Below are positions 32,769 through 40,705 of a DNA stretch of 64,000 nucleotides, piece by piece; the stretch's first letter is position 1, and the number at the start of each line of letters is the position of its first letter. The position numbers were made by a program, and so were the translations under genes. The stretch is taken from contig NZ_CP126267.1 in the NCBI RefSeq assembly GCF_001864935.2, forward strand, positions 3,162,001 to 3,226,000, given 5' to 3'. The DNA comes from Curtobacterium sp. MCBA15_012. GTDB lineage: Bacteria; Actinomycetota; Actinomycetes; Actinomycetales; Microbacteriaceae. The notes beneath the pieces were generated by a model. It ran no database searches. It was not told the DNA's origin and was given only the letters and a program-made list of their open reading frames with translations.

Positions 32769-34151
32769 TCAGACCCTCGCGGGGAGAGCGCCCAGCCTGC
32801 GCCCGCGACGTGTCGCTGCTCGGTCTAGCTCCAGGCGACCGCGCAGCGACATGTCGGCGTCGACCGGTCCGGGTACGAGGATCGCAAGGATCACCGCGCC
32901 GACGAGCACTGGGAAGTTGAAGCCGTAGTTGTGCAGGGTGAGGGGGACCTCGGTCGCAGCGAAGATCAGGGTGATGACTGCGGTCGCGGCGTAGACGACG
33001 TCACGAGTCGTGATCGCGTACCAGGTCACGACGCCGAGGCTGACGACCATGAGCAGCAACCCGACGAGGCCCCCCTCGATCAGAGCCTCGAGGAGCTGGT
33101 TGTGCGCGTGGTTGAAGAACAGCGACGAAGCGGGGGAATGTGTTGCGTCGTTGAAGGTGAACGGTCCCCACCCGAGGACGGGGTGGTCGACCCAGTAGCG
33201 GCCGACGAGGTTCCACACGACGGTCCGGGAGTTCAGTGTGGTCACGTCGCTGCCGAGCGTGGAGTCGTTGAACGCGTCATCGATCGCGGGCCAGGCGAAC
33301 ACCGCAATCGGCAGACCCACAAGGACCGCGGCGAAGGTGCGCACAGCGCGAGAACCGCGGCCTGCGATGATCCAGTAGAGCGCGAGCGCCACCGCCAGGC
33401 CGATGGTCAAGGACCGAGCCTCGGCGAGCACGAGGATCACGGCGATCGCCGCGACATGCACCAACCGAAGCCGAGACTTGTGCTTGAGGACGAGGATCAG
33501 CCCGACAGCGGCGATGAACGCGAGCAGGTTCGGGTGAGGGGTCACCCCGGCAACGCGGAAAGGCAGATCGCCGATCGTGACTCTTCGCGGAAGGTCGCCC
33601 ATGGCCGCAGTCGGGTTGATCGCGAGAAGCACAAGGCTGGCCCACACGATCGTCAGGCAGATGTGGCGGACGGTGCTGCGGATCGCATCAGCGGAGGCAG
33701 TGGTCTTCCAAATGGCGACGACCAGGCCGGGAAGGTAAAGGATTCCGGCCGCGATGAGCCGGGTCACTTCCGTGAACTGACTGTTCAGCAGGGCCGAGAC
33801 GATGAGGATGAGGGAGAAGGCCACGAGGCCGACGGGCACGAGGGGAGTCGTCGAACGTCCGGGGTTCTTGAACGCCGCTAGCACCGCAACGAGCAGGACC
33901 CCAGGGAAGACCACGCCCGCGATGTCGGTCAGTGTTTCGGCCGTTCCGCCCTGTTCCAGCACCGTCAGCAGGTTGACCACGCCGGTCGCCAGCGTCATCG
34001 TCCAGAGAATCGTGCGTAACGGCAGACCGCTCGGTCGTTTCTTCTCGGCCTCTCGCCAGATGACGACCAGCGCCGCGACGGCGACTATCGACACCGCAAG
34101 GATGCCGAACAGCGCAAGCAGGTCCGCTGCGCGGACGGCGAGGTTCCCCAT
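32769..34151 (-). CDS. O-antigen ligase/polymerase-like membrane protein (Wzy_C family), prophage moron
   Basis: 460 residues with about 11-12 membrane segments. The large outer loop near residues 325-370 carries SRTVVWNLVGRYWVDHPVLG and then FFNHAHNQLLEALIEGGLVG; the AHN...L...EGG block is the signature of O-antigen ligases and polymerases, which transfer or polymerise lipid-linked glycans. Three 60-base blocks I counted have 63-65% GC versus 73% in a portal block, and it is opposite to all late genes. TAGGAT just upstream of the ATG suggests its own promoter, so it can be expressed in the lysogen. A Gram-positive host would use it for wall-linked polysaccharide. Confidence 0.82.
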   Translation of the reverse strand: MGNLAVRAADLLALFGILAVSIVAVAALVVIWREAEKKRPSGLPLRTILWTMTLATGVVNLLTVLEQGGTAETLTDIAGVVFPGVLLVAVLAAFKNPGRSTTPLVPVGLVAFSLILIVSALLNSQFTEVTRLIAAGILYLPGLVVAIWKTTASADAIRSTVRHICLTIVWASLVLLAINPTAAMGDLPRRVTIGDLPFRVAGVTPHPNLLAFIAAVGLILVLKHKSRLRLVHVAAIAVILVLAEARSLTIGLAVALALYWIIAGRGSRAVRTFAAVLVGLPIAVFAWPAIDDAFNDSTLGSDVTTLNSRTVVWNLVGRYWVDHPVLGWGPFTFNDATHSPASSLFFNHAHNQLLEALIEGGLVGLLLMVVSLGVVTWYAITTRDVVYAATAVITLIFAATEVPLTLHNYGFNFPVLVGAVILAILVPGPVDADMSLRGRLELDRAATRRGRRLGALPARV

Positions 34152-34160
34152 GATCTGCTG

Positions 34161-34166
34161 ATCCTA
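34161..34166 (-). promoter_or_regulatory. Probable -10 element of the O-antigen ligase-like gene
   Basis: TAGGAT on the minus strand, nine bases before the ATG at 34151, matches the actinobacterial -10 consensus. No clear -35 was seen, and AGGA could also serve as a weak ribosome binding site. Confidence 0.35.
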
Positions 34167-34182
34167 AGCGACGCTCACGATG

Positions 34183-34215
34183 CGCCCCGCCCCCTCGTCC
34201 GAGGGTGGCGGGGCG
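34183..34215 (-). terminator. Long hairpin between the minus-strand genes and the ligase-like gene
   Basis: Arms CGCCCCGCC/GGCGGGGCG plus inner CCCTCG/CGAGGG around a two-base loop. It lies just downstream of the gene ending at 34233 and upstream of the ligase-like gene, isolating the latter transcriptionally. Confidence 0.7.
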
Positions 34216-34232
34216 TTCTCGTCGTTCCGGGG

Positions 34233-34508
34233 CTACTGCAGGCCGGCGGCGAGGTGCACGAGCCCGGCGATGATGCCGGCGGCGACCGCGGCGGCGAGCG
34301 ACCAACCGACGATGAGGCCGCCGATGTTCGCGCGTCGGACCTGCGCCGGGGTGCGGGCCGCGAGGCGGGCGTGGTGCTCGTCGGCGGACTGCTGCGTGGG
34401 GTGCGCGGTCGCGCAGCCGGGGTGGTGCCAGACGGTGCGGCGGCCGGGTCGGCTGCTGGTGGAGACGGAGAACGGCCCCGGGAGGGGGATGCTCACGCGG
34501 ACGGCCAT
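34233..34508 (-). CDS. Small tail-anchored membrane protein, unknown
   Basis: 91 residues from ATG 34508. N-terminal VRVSIPLPGPFSVSTSS, then a middle with WHHPGCATAHPTQQSADEHH, where His and Cys could bind metal, and a C-terminal membrane segment (IGGLIVGWSLAAAVAAGIIA). Upstream extension is possible but unstructured. Similar small proteins occur at actinophage genome ends. Confidence 0.55.
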   Translation of the reverse strand: MAVRVSIPLPGPFSVSTSSRPGRRTVWHHPGCATAHPTQQSADEHHARLAARTPAQVRRANIGGLIVGWSLAAAVAAGIIAGLVHLAAGLQ

Positions 34509-34518
34509 GAGGATGACT

Positions 34519-34791
34519 CTACGGCTCGGTGGTGACGCTGTCACGGGGTCGGATCGCGTCGCGCCAGATCCACGCGCAGTCGGCGCCCTGCCCGCGCCCC
34601 CACTCGACGAGCACCGCGCGCTCCGTGTAGGCGAGCACGCGCCCCTCGATCTCGAGGATGCGGTCGGGGAACTGCACCCAGGCGAGCACGTCGTCCGGCC
34701 ACGGCAGGTCGACCTCGGGGCCGCCGCGTGCCGCCTCGGGGAGCGAGTACGCGTCGACGAGCCGCCACCGGTCGCGGCGCCGGACGGCCAT
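34519..34791 (-). CDS. Small phage protein, unknown
   Basis: 90 residues; its ATG overlaps the stop of the upstream gene (TGATG). Trp-rich and beta-like (RWRLVDAYSLPEAARGG, ILEIEGRVLAYTERAVLVEW), probably an SH3-like barrel. Translated with its two minus-strand neighbours. Confidence 0.6.
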   Translation of the reverse strand: MAVRRRDRWRLVDAYSLPEAARGGPEVDLPWPDDVLAWVQFPDRILEIEGRVLAYTERAVLVEWGRGQGADCAWIWRDAIRPRDSVTTEP

Positions 34792-35111
34792 CAGGGGCGC
34801 GGCTTGAGCGCGCGGACGGTGACGGTGTCGCGCGGCACCCACGCGCGCTGTAGCCGTCCCTGCCAGGAGATTTCGACGAACACGGCGACGTCGGTCCGGG
34901 CGACGGCGAACGCCTTCACCTCGGCGAGCACACCGATCTGCTCGAACCGGAGATCGTGCACGGTGACGGGCTGCGGCGGGTCGACGGGCTCCGGGCTGCC
35001 GACCTGCTCGAGGGGGAGGGACTCGGCCGCGTAGATCGGGACGTCCTGGTGCTCGGGCGGCGCCCACCGGTGTTCGGCCATGCCGACGATCGTCGTCGGG
35101 GCCGCCGACAT
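34791..35111 (-). CDS. Small phage protein, unknown
   Basis: 106 residues from ATG 35111. The C-terminal half (VTVHDLRFEQIGVLAEVKAF, VAVFVEISWQGRLQRAWVPR) is of the same beta type as the downstream gene product, which suggests related folds or an old duplication. A start at Met11 is also possible. Confidence 0.55.
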   Translation of the reverse strand: MSAAPTTIVGMAEHRWAPPEHQDVPIYAAESLPLEQVGSPEPVDPPQPVTVHDLRFEQIGVLAEVKAFAVARTDVAVFVEISWQGRLQRAWVPRDTVTVRALKPRP

Positions 35112-35197
35112 CAGCGTTCGGCGTTGCAGCGGGCGCAGACCTGGGGGTCGTCGGGCTCGAGGCCGGCGGGGACCCAGACGTGGAGGCAGTCCGTCAT
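35111..35197 (-). CDS. 28-residue zinc-finger-like peptide
   Basis: The frame from ATG 35197 encodes MTDCLHVWVPAGLEPDDPQV and then CARCNAER, ending in a TGA that overlaps the next ATG. A Cys-His plus CxxC set can bind one zinc. It is very short, so support is from coupling and the Cys pattern. Confidence 0.35.
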   Translation of the reverse strand: MTDCLHVWVPAGLEPDDPQVCARCNAER

Positions 35198-35360
35198 GCC
35201 GTCCAGTGTGCACGACGAGGGCGGGTCACGCTTACTCACCGATTTGCTCGGAATCCGGTACCGCGAGCCAGCGCGGCGAACCCCTCCGCGAACCCTTCCA
35301 TATGGATGCTGATCGGCGATCTTGTCAAGTGACAATCCACCTATGATCGGTCACCCCGTG

Positions 35361-35395
35361 AACGGGGGTTGCGGGTTCGAGTCCCGCTGCCGGCC
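35361..35395 (+). other. Putative attR: 3' end of a tRNA gene (Thr-like)
   Basis: GCGGG, TTCGAGT, CCCGC (35371-35387) is a perfect T-arm, followed by TGCCGGC as the 3' acceptor strand. AACGGG before it resembles the 3' side of an anticodon stem. The matching 5' half is absent: the upstream DNA is AT-richer and does not fold. A truncated tRNA at the end of a prophage is the expected product of integration into a tRNA 3' end. The Thr identity is a guess from the acceptor and stem sequence. Confidence 0.65.
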
Positions 35396-35442
35396 CTGGA
35401 TCAGGTCCCGCTCGTGGTGCCCGATGTGGAGCCGTGGACGGA

Positions 35443-35479
35443 CGAGAGGCCCGGACGATGTGATCGTCCGGGCCTCTCG
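35443..35479 (+). terminator. Long hairpin, likely terminator of the interrupted tRNA
   Basis: Seventeen-base arms (CGAGAGGCCCGGACGAT and its complement) around GTG, 48 bases after the tRNA 3' fragment. It would also stop transcription from the minus-strand aldo/keto reductase gene. Confidence 0.75.
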
Positions 35480-35704
35480 GCGCGTGTGGAACACGGATCA
35501 GGGTGTGTTCCGGGCGCTCGACGCGGTAACCAGCCGGCCGTGTCCCGAGGATGACACCTGTCCGGGGGACGTGTCCACGATTTCCGGCGACTCCGCGGGT
35601 TCCCGCACGATCATGCCGGAACCGGCTCGGCCGGGTGCGTCGGGCGCGCGGCCCACGGCGCCCCGCGCCCGGCGCCGGGTCCCTGCTGCTCGGTGCCCGG
35701 TGCC

Positions 35705-36736
35705 TCAGCGTCCGCCGGTGATCTTCCGCTCACGCTGCGCGACGCCCGCGGTGCCGTAGGGGTAGTCGTCGACCCGCGGGGCGCTCGCGTCGGTCAGGGT
35801 CCGCAGCTCGTCGTCGGTCAGGACGAGGTCGGCCGCGCCGAGGTTGTCCTCGAGCTGCGACAGGGTCCGCACGCCGAGGATCACGCTCGTGACGGCGGGA
35901 CGCGCGAGCAGCCAGGCGAGGGCGACCTGCGACCGCGACGCCCCGTGTGCATCGGCGACCGCGGACACGGCGTCGAGCACGGCCCAGGTGCGCTCGTCGG
36001 CGTTCCGGGCCTCCCACGCCTCCATGCCGCGTGCGGGGTCCTCGCCGAGGCGGGTCGCCCCGGTCGGTGCCTCGTCGCGCTGGTACTTGCCGGTGAGCCA
36101 CCCGCCGGCCAACGGGGACCAGGGCAGCAGGCCGATGCCCGCGTCGAGGCAGGCGGGGACGACCTCGTGCTCGATGTCGCGCACGAGCAGGTTGTACTGC
36201 GGCTGCAGCGTCACCGGCGGGGCCCAGCCGTGCGCCTTCGCCTCGTACACGGCCTTCGTGACCTGGTAGCCGAGGTAGTTCGAGAACCCGTAGGTGCCGA
36301 TCTTGCCCGCGGACACCGCGTCGTCGAGGAAGCGCAGGGTCTCCTCGATCGGCGTCAGGGCGTCCCAGGCGTGCATCTGGTACAGGTCGATGTGGTCGAC
36401 GCCGAGTCGCTCGAGCGAGGCGTCGAGGGCGACCCGGAGGTGCCGTCGGGACAGGCCGAGGTCGTTCGGTCCGTCGCCCTGGGGGAAGCGGCCCTTCGTC
36501 GCGAGGACGACCTGGCGCGCCTCGGTGGGGTGGGCGGCGAGCCAGCGGCCGATGATGCGCTCGGACTCGTTGCCGGAGTACACGTCCGCCGTGTCGACGA
36601 GGGTGCCGCCGGCCGCGACGAACGCATCGAGGATCTGGTGGGAGGTGGGTTCGTCGGCTTCGCTGCCGAACGTCATGGTGCCGAGGGTCAGCGTCGACAC
36701 CGATGTCCCGCTGTTGCCGAGGAGTCTGTAGTCCAT
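35705..36736 (-). CDS. Aldo/keto reductase
   Basis: 343 residues from ATG 36736. TLGTMTFG at the first strand, DTADVYSGNESE (catalytic Asp and Tyr), and ATKGRFPQG (catalytic Lys) are followed by DLYQMHAWD (catalytic His) and the NADPH-binding GVRTLSQLEDNL, the full AKR set. It reduces carbonyls with NADPH in the cytoplasm; the substrate cannot be told. First chromosomal gene beyond the prophage junction. Confidence 0.92.
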   Translation of the reverse strand: MDYRLLGNSGTSVSTLTLGTMTFGSEADEPTSHQILDAFVAAGGTLVDTADVYSGNESERIIGRWLAAHPTEARQVVLATKGRFPQGDGPNDLGLSRRHLRVALDASLERLGVDHIDLYQMHAWDALTPIEETLRFLDDAVSAGKIGTYGFSNYLGYQVTKAVYEAKAHGWAPPVTLQPQYNLLVRDIEHEVVPACLDAGIGLLPWSPLAGGWLTGKYQRDEAPTGATRLGEDPARGMEAWEARNADERTWAVLDAVSAVADAHGASRSQVALAWLLARPAVTSVILGVRTLSQLEDNLGAADLVLTDDELRTLTDASAPRVDDYPYGTAGVAQRERKITGGR

Positions 36737-36839
36737 GCGCCGGACGCTACGCCCGGCGCGGTGCGCGGAGGAGGACCCGCGAGTACCTGTCAGCGCGGTC
36801 CGGACAGGACGGACCGGCGTCACCCCTCGATGAACGCGA

Positions 36840-37631
36840 TCACTGCGTGGTCCCGCCCCGGATGAACCCGATCGCCGCCTCCCGGAAGTGCCGCGACGTG
36901 GGGGCGTTGAAGTGGTTCCGCCCCGGGATCTCGAAGAACGACGCGTCCGGCGCCGCCTCCGCCAGTCGCACCGCGCTGTCCTTGATCCCGTCCTCGCTGC
37001 CGGCGGCCATCAGGATCGGCTGCGTCGGGGCGTTCTGCGGCGTCGGCTCGATGCTGTCCCGCATCCCCTCGACCATCGCGACGAGCGCCTGCAGGTCGTT
37101 GCCCTCGATGCTGCCCGCCATCTGCAGGTACCCGTTCGTCACGCGGTCCTCGATCGGGGTCCCGTCGGCGATGTACGCCTTCGCCTGGTCGACGGCCACG
37201 CGGCGCATCGGGTCGGCGTCCGGGATGCCGCCGAGCACGGCACGCGAGATGCGGTCCGGGATGCGCTCGGCGGTGTGCCAGCCGACGCGGGCGCCGAGCG
37301 AGTAGCCGAGGAACACGACGTCGGACAGCAGGTAGGTGTCGATGACCGTGGTGACGTCCGCGACGAGCAGGTCCATCGAGTACGCGGAGGGGTCGTGCGG
37401 CTTCGACGAGGCACCGTGGCCGCGCTGGTCGAGCGCGACGACCCGGTGTCCGGCGCGGACGAGGTCGCGGGTCCAGCCGGAGGCGTGCCAGTTGAGGACC
37501 GCGCCGGACGCGAACCCGTGCACCGCGACGACGACGGGGGCGTCCGGGTCGCCGAAGTCGTAGGTCGCGAGCTTGAGCCCGTCGGGCGACATCACGGCAC
37601 GGGGACGGGGTGCTTCGGGGACGAGTGACAT
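36840..37631 (-). CDS. Alpha/beta hydrolase
   Basis: 263 residues. Oxyanion segment VVAVHGFAS, then ALDQRGHGASSKPHD, the nucleophile elbow LGYSLGARVGW, the acid in AAGSEDGI and the catalytic His in PGRNHFNAPT. This is the order of esterase/epoxide-hydrolase-like enzymes. No signal peptide. Diverges from nnrE, with 35 bases between starts. Confidence 0.9.
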   Translation of the reverse strand: MSLVPEAPRPRAVMSPDGLKLATYDFGDPDAPVVVAVHGFASGAVLNWHASGWTRDLVRAGHRVVALDQRGHGASSKPHDPSAYSMDLLVADVTTVIDTYLLSDVVFLGYSLGARVGWHTAERIPDRISRAVLGGIPDADPMRRVAVDQAKAYIADGTPIEDRVTNGYLQMAGSIEGNDLQALVAMVEGMRDSIEPTPQNAPTQPILMAAGSEDGIKDSAVRLAEAAPDASFFEIPGRNHFNAPTSRHFREAAIGFIRGGTTQ

Positions 37632-37666
37632 GGCGCCACCAGGCTACCGGGGGCAGGGTGGTGGGC

Positions 37667-38428
37667 ATGGACGGTTACGGCGGCGATCAGGTCCGGGCGG
37701 CGGAACGGCCGCACCTCGAGGCGGGGGAACCCCTCATGCAGCGCGCGGCGGACGGGTTGGCGCGGATCGTCGACGACCTGCTCGACGACCCGGCGGTCCG
37801 GCCCGTCGACGGTCCGGGGTCGGTCCTTGTGCTGGTGGGCAGCGGCGACAACGGCGGGGACGCCCTGTTCGCGGCGGCCCGCCTGGCGTCGGACGGGAGG
37901 CGCGTGGCACTGGTGCGCGTCGGCGCACGCGTGCACGAGGCGGGCCTGGCAGCGGCGCTGGACGCCGGGGCGCGCCTCCTGGCCGGTCCCGGTCCGTCGC
38001 GTGCCGACGCCGGGGCGGCGGACGTGCTCCGCGCCGCAGCGGTCCCGGACGGGCCGCGACTCGCGGCCGTCGTGACCGAGGCCGCTGCGGCGGCCGACGT
38101 GCTGCTCGACGGCATCCTCGGGATCGGGGCGTCGGGTCCGGTGGCCCTGCGCTCGCCCGCGCGCGAGGTGGTCGACGCCGTCCGCGAGCTCGCCCGCGAC
38201 CAGCGGGCGCCGTTCGTGGTGGCGGTGGACCTGCCGAGCGGCGTCGACCCGGACACCGGCGGTGTGGCGGACGAGCACGTGCTGCACGCCGACGTGACGG
38301 TGACGTTCGGCGGGGTCAAGGCCGGGCTGCTCCGCGGGCCGGGAGCGACCCTCGCCGGTCGGGTCGAGTTGGTCGACGTGGGCATCGGCGACGAGCTCGC
38401 GGCGGTGGAGCCGCTCGTCCGCACCTGA
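37667..38428 (+). CDS. nnrE: NAD(P)H-hydrate epimerase
   Basis: 253 residues from ATG 37667, chosen because the N-terminus MDGYGGDQVRAAERP matches the family start. GSGDNGGDALFAAARLASDG is the nucleotide-binding YjeF motif, and DVLLDGILGIGASG and AVDLPSGVDPDTG follow. It converts R-NADHX to the S form for repair. The usual C-terminal dehydratase (NnrD) domain is absent, so NnrD must be encoded elsewhere. Confidence 0.88.
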   Translation: MDGYGGDQVRAAERPHLEAGEPLMQRAADGLARIVDDLLDDPAVRPVDGPGSVLVLVGSGDNGGDALFAAARLASDGRRVALVRVGARVHEAGLAAALDAGARLLAGPGPSRADAGAADVLRAAAVPDGPRLAAVVTEAAAAADVLLDGILGIGASGPVALRSPAREVVDAVRELARDQRAPFVVAVDLPSGVDPDTGGVADEHVLHADVTVTFGGVKAGLLRGPGATLAGRVELVDVGIGDELAAVEPLVRT

Positions 38429-38539
38429 GCCGCACCGGGGCAGCACCGGGTCAGCACCGGGTCAGCACCGACCCCTGCGCGCAGACCGATGCTCGTGCTC
38501 GCCGGGGTCAGCGCTGATCGGGGTCAGCAGGCAAGGGCG

Positions 38540-39490
38540 TCAGCGCCCGCCGGCGTCGAGCCCGTCCACGACGTCCGGCCGCGCCTCGAGCCACGTGTCG
38601 ACGAAGTGCCGGTAGTTCGCGGCGATCTGCCGTTCGGCCGCCTCGTGGTCGAGGCCCTGCTGCACCACCTCGTCGAGGGCCTCCTCCCAGTTGCTCCGAC
38701 CGATCGCGAAGCCGACGAACCCGTCGACGGGCGCAGCCGTCCGGAGCCAGTGGTCGACCTGCTCCTCGGGGGCGTCGCGGCCGAGCACGATGCACTGCAC
38801 GCGGTCGCGACCGCCGGCGCGGGCGGCTGCGACGACGCGCTCGGCGTCCTCGGTGCGGTCGAGACCCTCGAGCTTCCAGACGTCGGCCTCCACCCCGTGC
38901 TCCTGCAGGTACCCGATCGACGCGACGACGAGTCCCGGCCGGACGTCGCGGTCGTAGTCGTCCGTCGCGGCCTGCTGCTCGTCGGTGCCCGGGACGAGCA
39001 GCTCGACCAGGAACGTGCGTCCGGCGTCGTGCAGGGTGCGGGAAACCTCGGCGAGCCGCTCGGCCTGACCGCGGCGTTCCTCGGCGTCGAAGGCCGGGTT
39101 GTCGCGGACGAGCACCTTCACGAGGTCGGGGTCGAACGCGTCGACGTGCGCGACCCAGTCGTCGCCGTACTCCAGCTGGAACCACTCCTCGCCGGACCGC
39201 TCGATCGGCATCGCGAGCCGCAGTCCCGCCTCGGTGACGAGCCGGGCGACCTCCGCGCCGTACCGCTCGTCGACGAGCACGCCCGTGCGGGCACGCGAGG
39301 CACCGGCGGCGAGCGCCGCGAGCACGCCGCGGTACACGAGCTGCTTGCCCGCGCGGACGCGCTGGGCGTCGGCCTCGTCGGTCGGCTCTCCGGAGTCGTC
39401 GCCGTAGGTGTGCTCCAGCAGCGAGGACCGCTGGTCCATCGCCAGGAGGAAGAGGGGGTGCTGCTCGTCGAGGTCGGCCATGCCGCCCAT
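38540..39490 (-). CDS. DUF2090-like aldolase-fold protein
   Basis: 316 residues from ATG 39490 (Met4 at 39481 is an alternative). The start PLFLLAMDQRSSLLEHTYGD and the downstream GVLVDERYGAEVARLVTEAG, EVSRTLHDAGRTFLVELLVP, ADVWKLEGLDRTEDAERVV and FVGFAIGRSNWEEAL are TIM-barrel blocks of the DUF2090 family, whose best-known member is the C-terminal part of myo-inositol IolC. It may be a sugar-phosphate aldolase; no inositol genes are nearby. Confidence 0.72.
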   Translation of the reverse strand: MGGMADLDEQHPLFLLAMDQRSSLLEHTYGDDSGEPTDEADAQRVRAGKQLVYRGVLAALAAGASRARTGVLVDERYGAEVARLVTEAGLRLAMPIERSGEEWFQLEYGDDWVAHVDAFDPDLVKVLVRDNPAFDAEERRGQAERLAEVSRTLHDAGRTFLVELLVPGTDEQQAATDDYDRDVRPGLVVASIGYLQEHGVEADVWKLEGLDRTEDAERVVAAARAGGRDRVQCIVLGRDAPEEQVDHWLRTAAPVDGFVGFAIGRSNWEEALDEVVQQGLDHEAAERQIAANYRHFVDTWLEARPDVVDGLDAGGR

Positions 39491-39619
39491 GCTGCTCGCA
39501 CATCCTCCGGGGCGGCTCGGTGGGCGCGGTACGGCTCCGGATCGGGTGGCCACTGCGCGCGCCGGACCGTTCCCCCGACACCTGCGGACGCCCCGCCCGC
39601 CGCACCGTACGTTCGGAGC

Positions 39620-40510
39620 ATGACGTTCAACGAGGACTCCCGGCTCTCCGGCGGGAAGGTGAAGCGCCGCGGCCGCGGGGTCGCCGTCGGCGGTGGCGCG
39701 GTCGGCATCGGCGCGATCGTGGTGTTCCTGATCGCCCAGTTCACCGGCGTCGACCTGAGCGGCATCGTCGGCGACGGCGGGACGACCCAGGTGCAGCAGC
39801 AGGGCGAGACGGTCGACGCGACCCAGGAGTGCCGGACCGGGCGGGACGCCAACCTGCGCGTGGAGTGCCGGATGGAGGGCGCGGCCGAGTCGCTCGACGC
39901 CTACTGGACGCAGGAGGCCCGCACGCTCGGGTTCTCGTACGACACCCCCGCGTTCTGGCTCTTCGACGGCTCGACGGACACCTCGTGCGGCCAGGCATCC
40001 GCGGCGACCGGCCCGTTCTACTGCCCGCCGGACCGCGCCGTGTACCTCGACACCGCCTTCTACGACGACCTGCAGTCCCGCTACGGGTCGTCGGGCGGTC
40101 CGCTCGCGCAGATGTACGTCGTCGCGCACGAGTGGGGCCACCACGTGCAGCAGCTCCAGGGCACGTTCGCCTCGACCGACCGGTCCGGATCCGGGGCGTC
40201 CTCGGGCAGCGTGCGCACCGAGCTGCAGGCGGACTGCTACGCCGGCGCCTGGGTCGGGTCGGCGGCGACCACGAAGGACGCCGACGGGAACACCTTCTTC
40301 GAGCCGGTGACCCGCCAGGAGATCGCCGACGCGCTCTCCGCGGCGAGCGCGGTGGGCGACGACAGCATCCAGGAGCGCGCGACCGGTCGGGTCGACCCGG
40401 ACTCGTTCACGCACGGCACGAGCGAGCAGCGGCAGGACTGGTTCACCCGCGGGTACGAGCAGGGCGCGGGGTCCTGCGACACGTTCAGCGTGCCGGGCTC
40501 GTCCCTCTAG
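39620..40510 (+). CDS. Membrane-anchored neutral zinc metallopeptidase (YpfJ family)
   Basis: 296 residues. A basic N-terminus (KVKRRGRG) and membrane segment (about 22-42) are followed by the YpfJ/neutral zinc metallopeptidase domain. HEWGHHVQQ carries the HExxH zinc site; the third ligand is probably in ELQADCYAGAW. CGQASAATGPFYCPPDRAVY is the conserved block before it. It acts outside the membrane on unknown substrates. Confidence 0.9.
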   Translation: MTFNEDSRLSGGKVKRRGRGVAVGGGAVGIGAIVVFLIAQFTGVDLSGIVGDGGTTQVQQQGETVDATQECRTGRDANLRVECRMEGAAESLDAYWTQEARTLGFSYDTPAFWLFDGSTDTSCGQASAATGPFYCPPDRAVYLDTAFYDDLQSRYGSSGGPLAQMYVVAHEWGHHVQQLQGTFASTDRSGSGASSGSVRTELQADCYAGAWVGSAATTKDADGNTFFEPVTRQEIADALSAASAVGDDSIQERATGRVDPDSFTHGTSEQRQDWFTRGYEQGAGSCDTFSVPGSSL

Positions 40511-40556
40511 GGACGCTCGCAGCGACGCGCGCCGACGCGCGCGGCCACGCGCACCG

Positions 40557-40691
40557 GTCCCGCGGACGGCGGGACACGGCACCCGGGTGCCCCCTGACGG
40601 ACGGGAGGCTCCCCACCGGTCCGGTGGGGAGCCTCCCGTCCGTCAGCGGGGCACGTCGCGACGTGCCGTCACGTCGGGTGCGCACCCGACG
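40557..40691. repeat. Cluster of five palindromes between convergent genes
   Basis: In order: GTCCCGC/GCGGGAC (40557-40575), the perfect palindrome GGCACCCGGGTGCC (40578-40591), the 53-base terminator hairpin (40594-40646), GGCACGTCGCGACGTGCC (40650-40667) and CGTCGGGTGCGCACCCGACG (40672-40691). Confidence 0.8.
40594..40646 (+). terminator. Bidirectional terminator, 26-base arms
   Basis: Perfect inverted repeat with arms at 40594-40619 and 40621-40646, containing GGGAGGCTCCCCACCGG. It serves the convergent peptidase and DsbA-like genes. Confidence 0.85.
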
Positions 40692-40705
40692 GCGCGCGAC
40701 GCGCG

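Larger units (their letters stand above)
35198..35704 (+). other. Prophage right junction and flanking non-coding DNA
   Basis: No convincing gene. The left part (35275-35360) is the least GC-rich stretch of the region. The tRNA 3'-end fragment is at 35361-35395 and a 17-bp hairpin at 35443-35479. A second hairpin GGAACAC/GTGTTCC lies at 35488-35510. Nothing recognised from 35511 to 35704. Confidence 0.6.

Noticed and set aside
32931..33881. 316-codon plus-strand ORF opposite the O-antigen ligase-like gene
   Set aside because: The product is Asp/Arg/Gly-rich and polar; the minus frame has consistent membrane segments and the family loop motif.
38540..40582. Continuous minus-strand frame joining the DUF2090-like protein to upstream sequence
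   Set aside because: Only 38540-39490 reads as protein. The upstream part is antisense to the zinc metallopeptidase with its HExxH motif.
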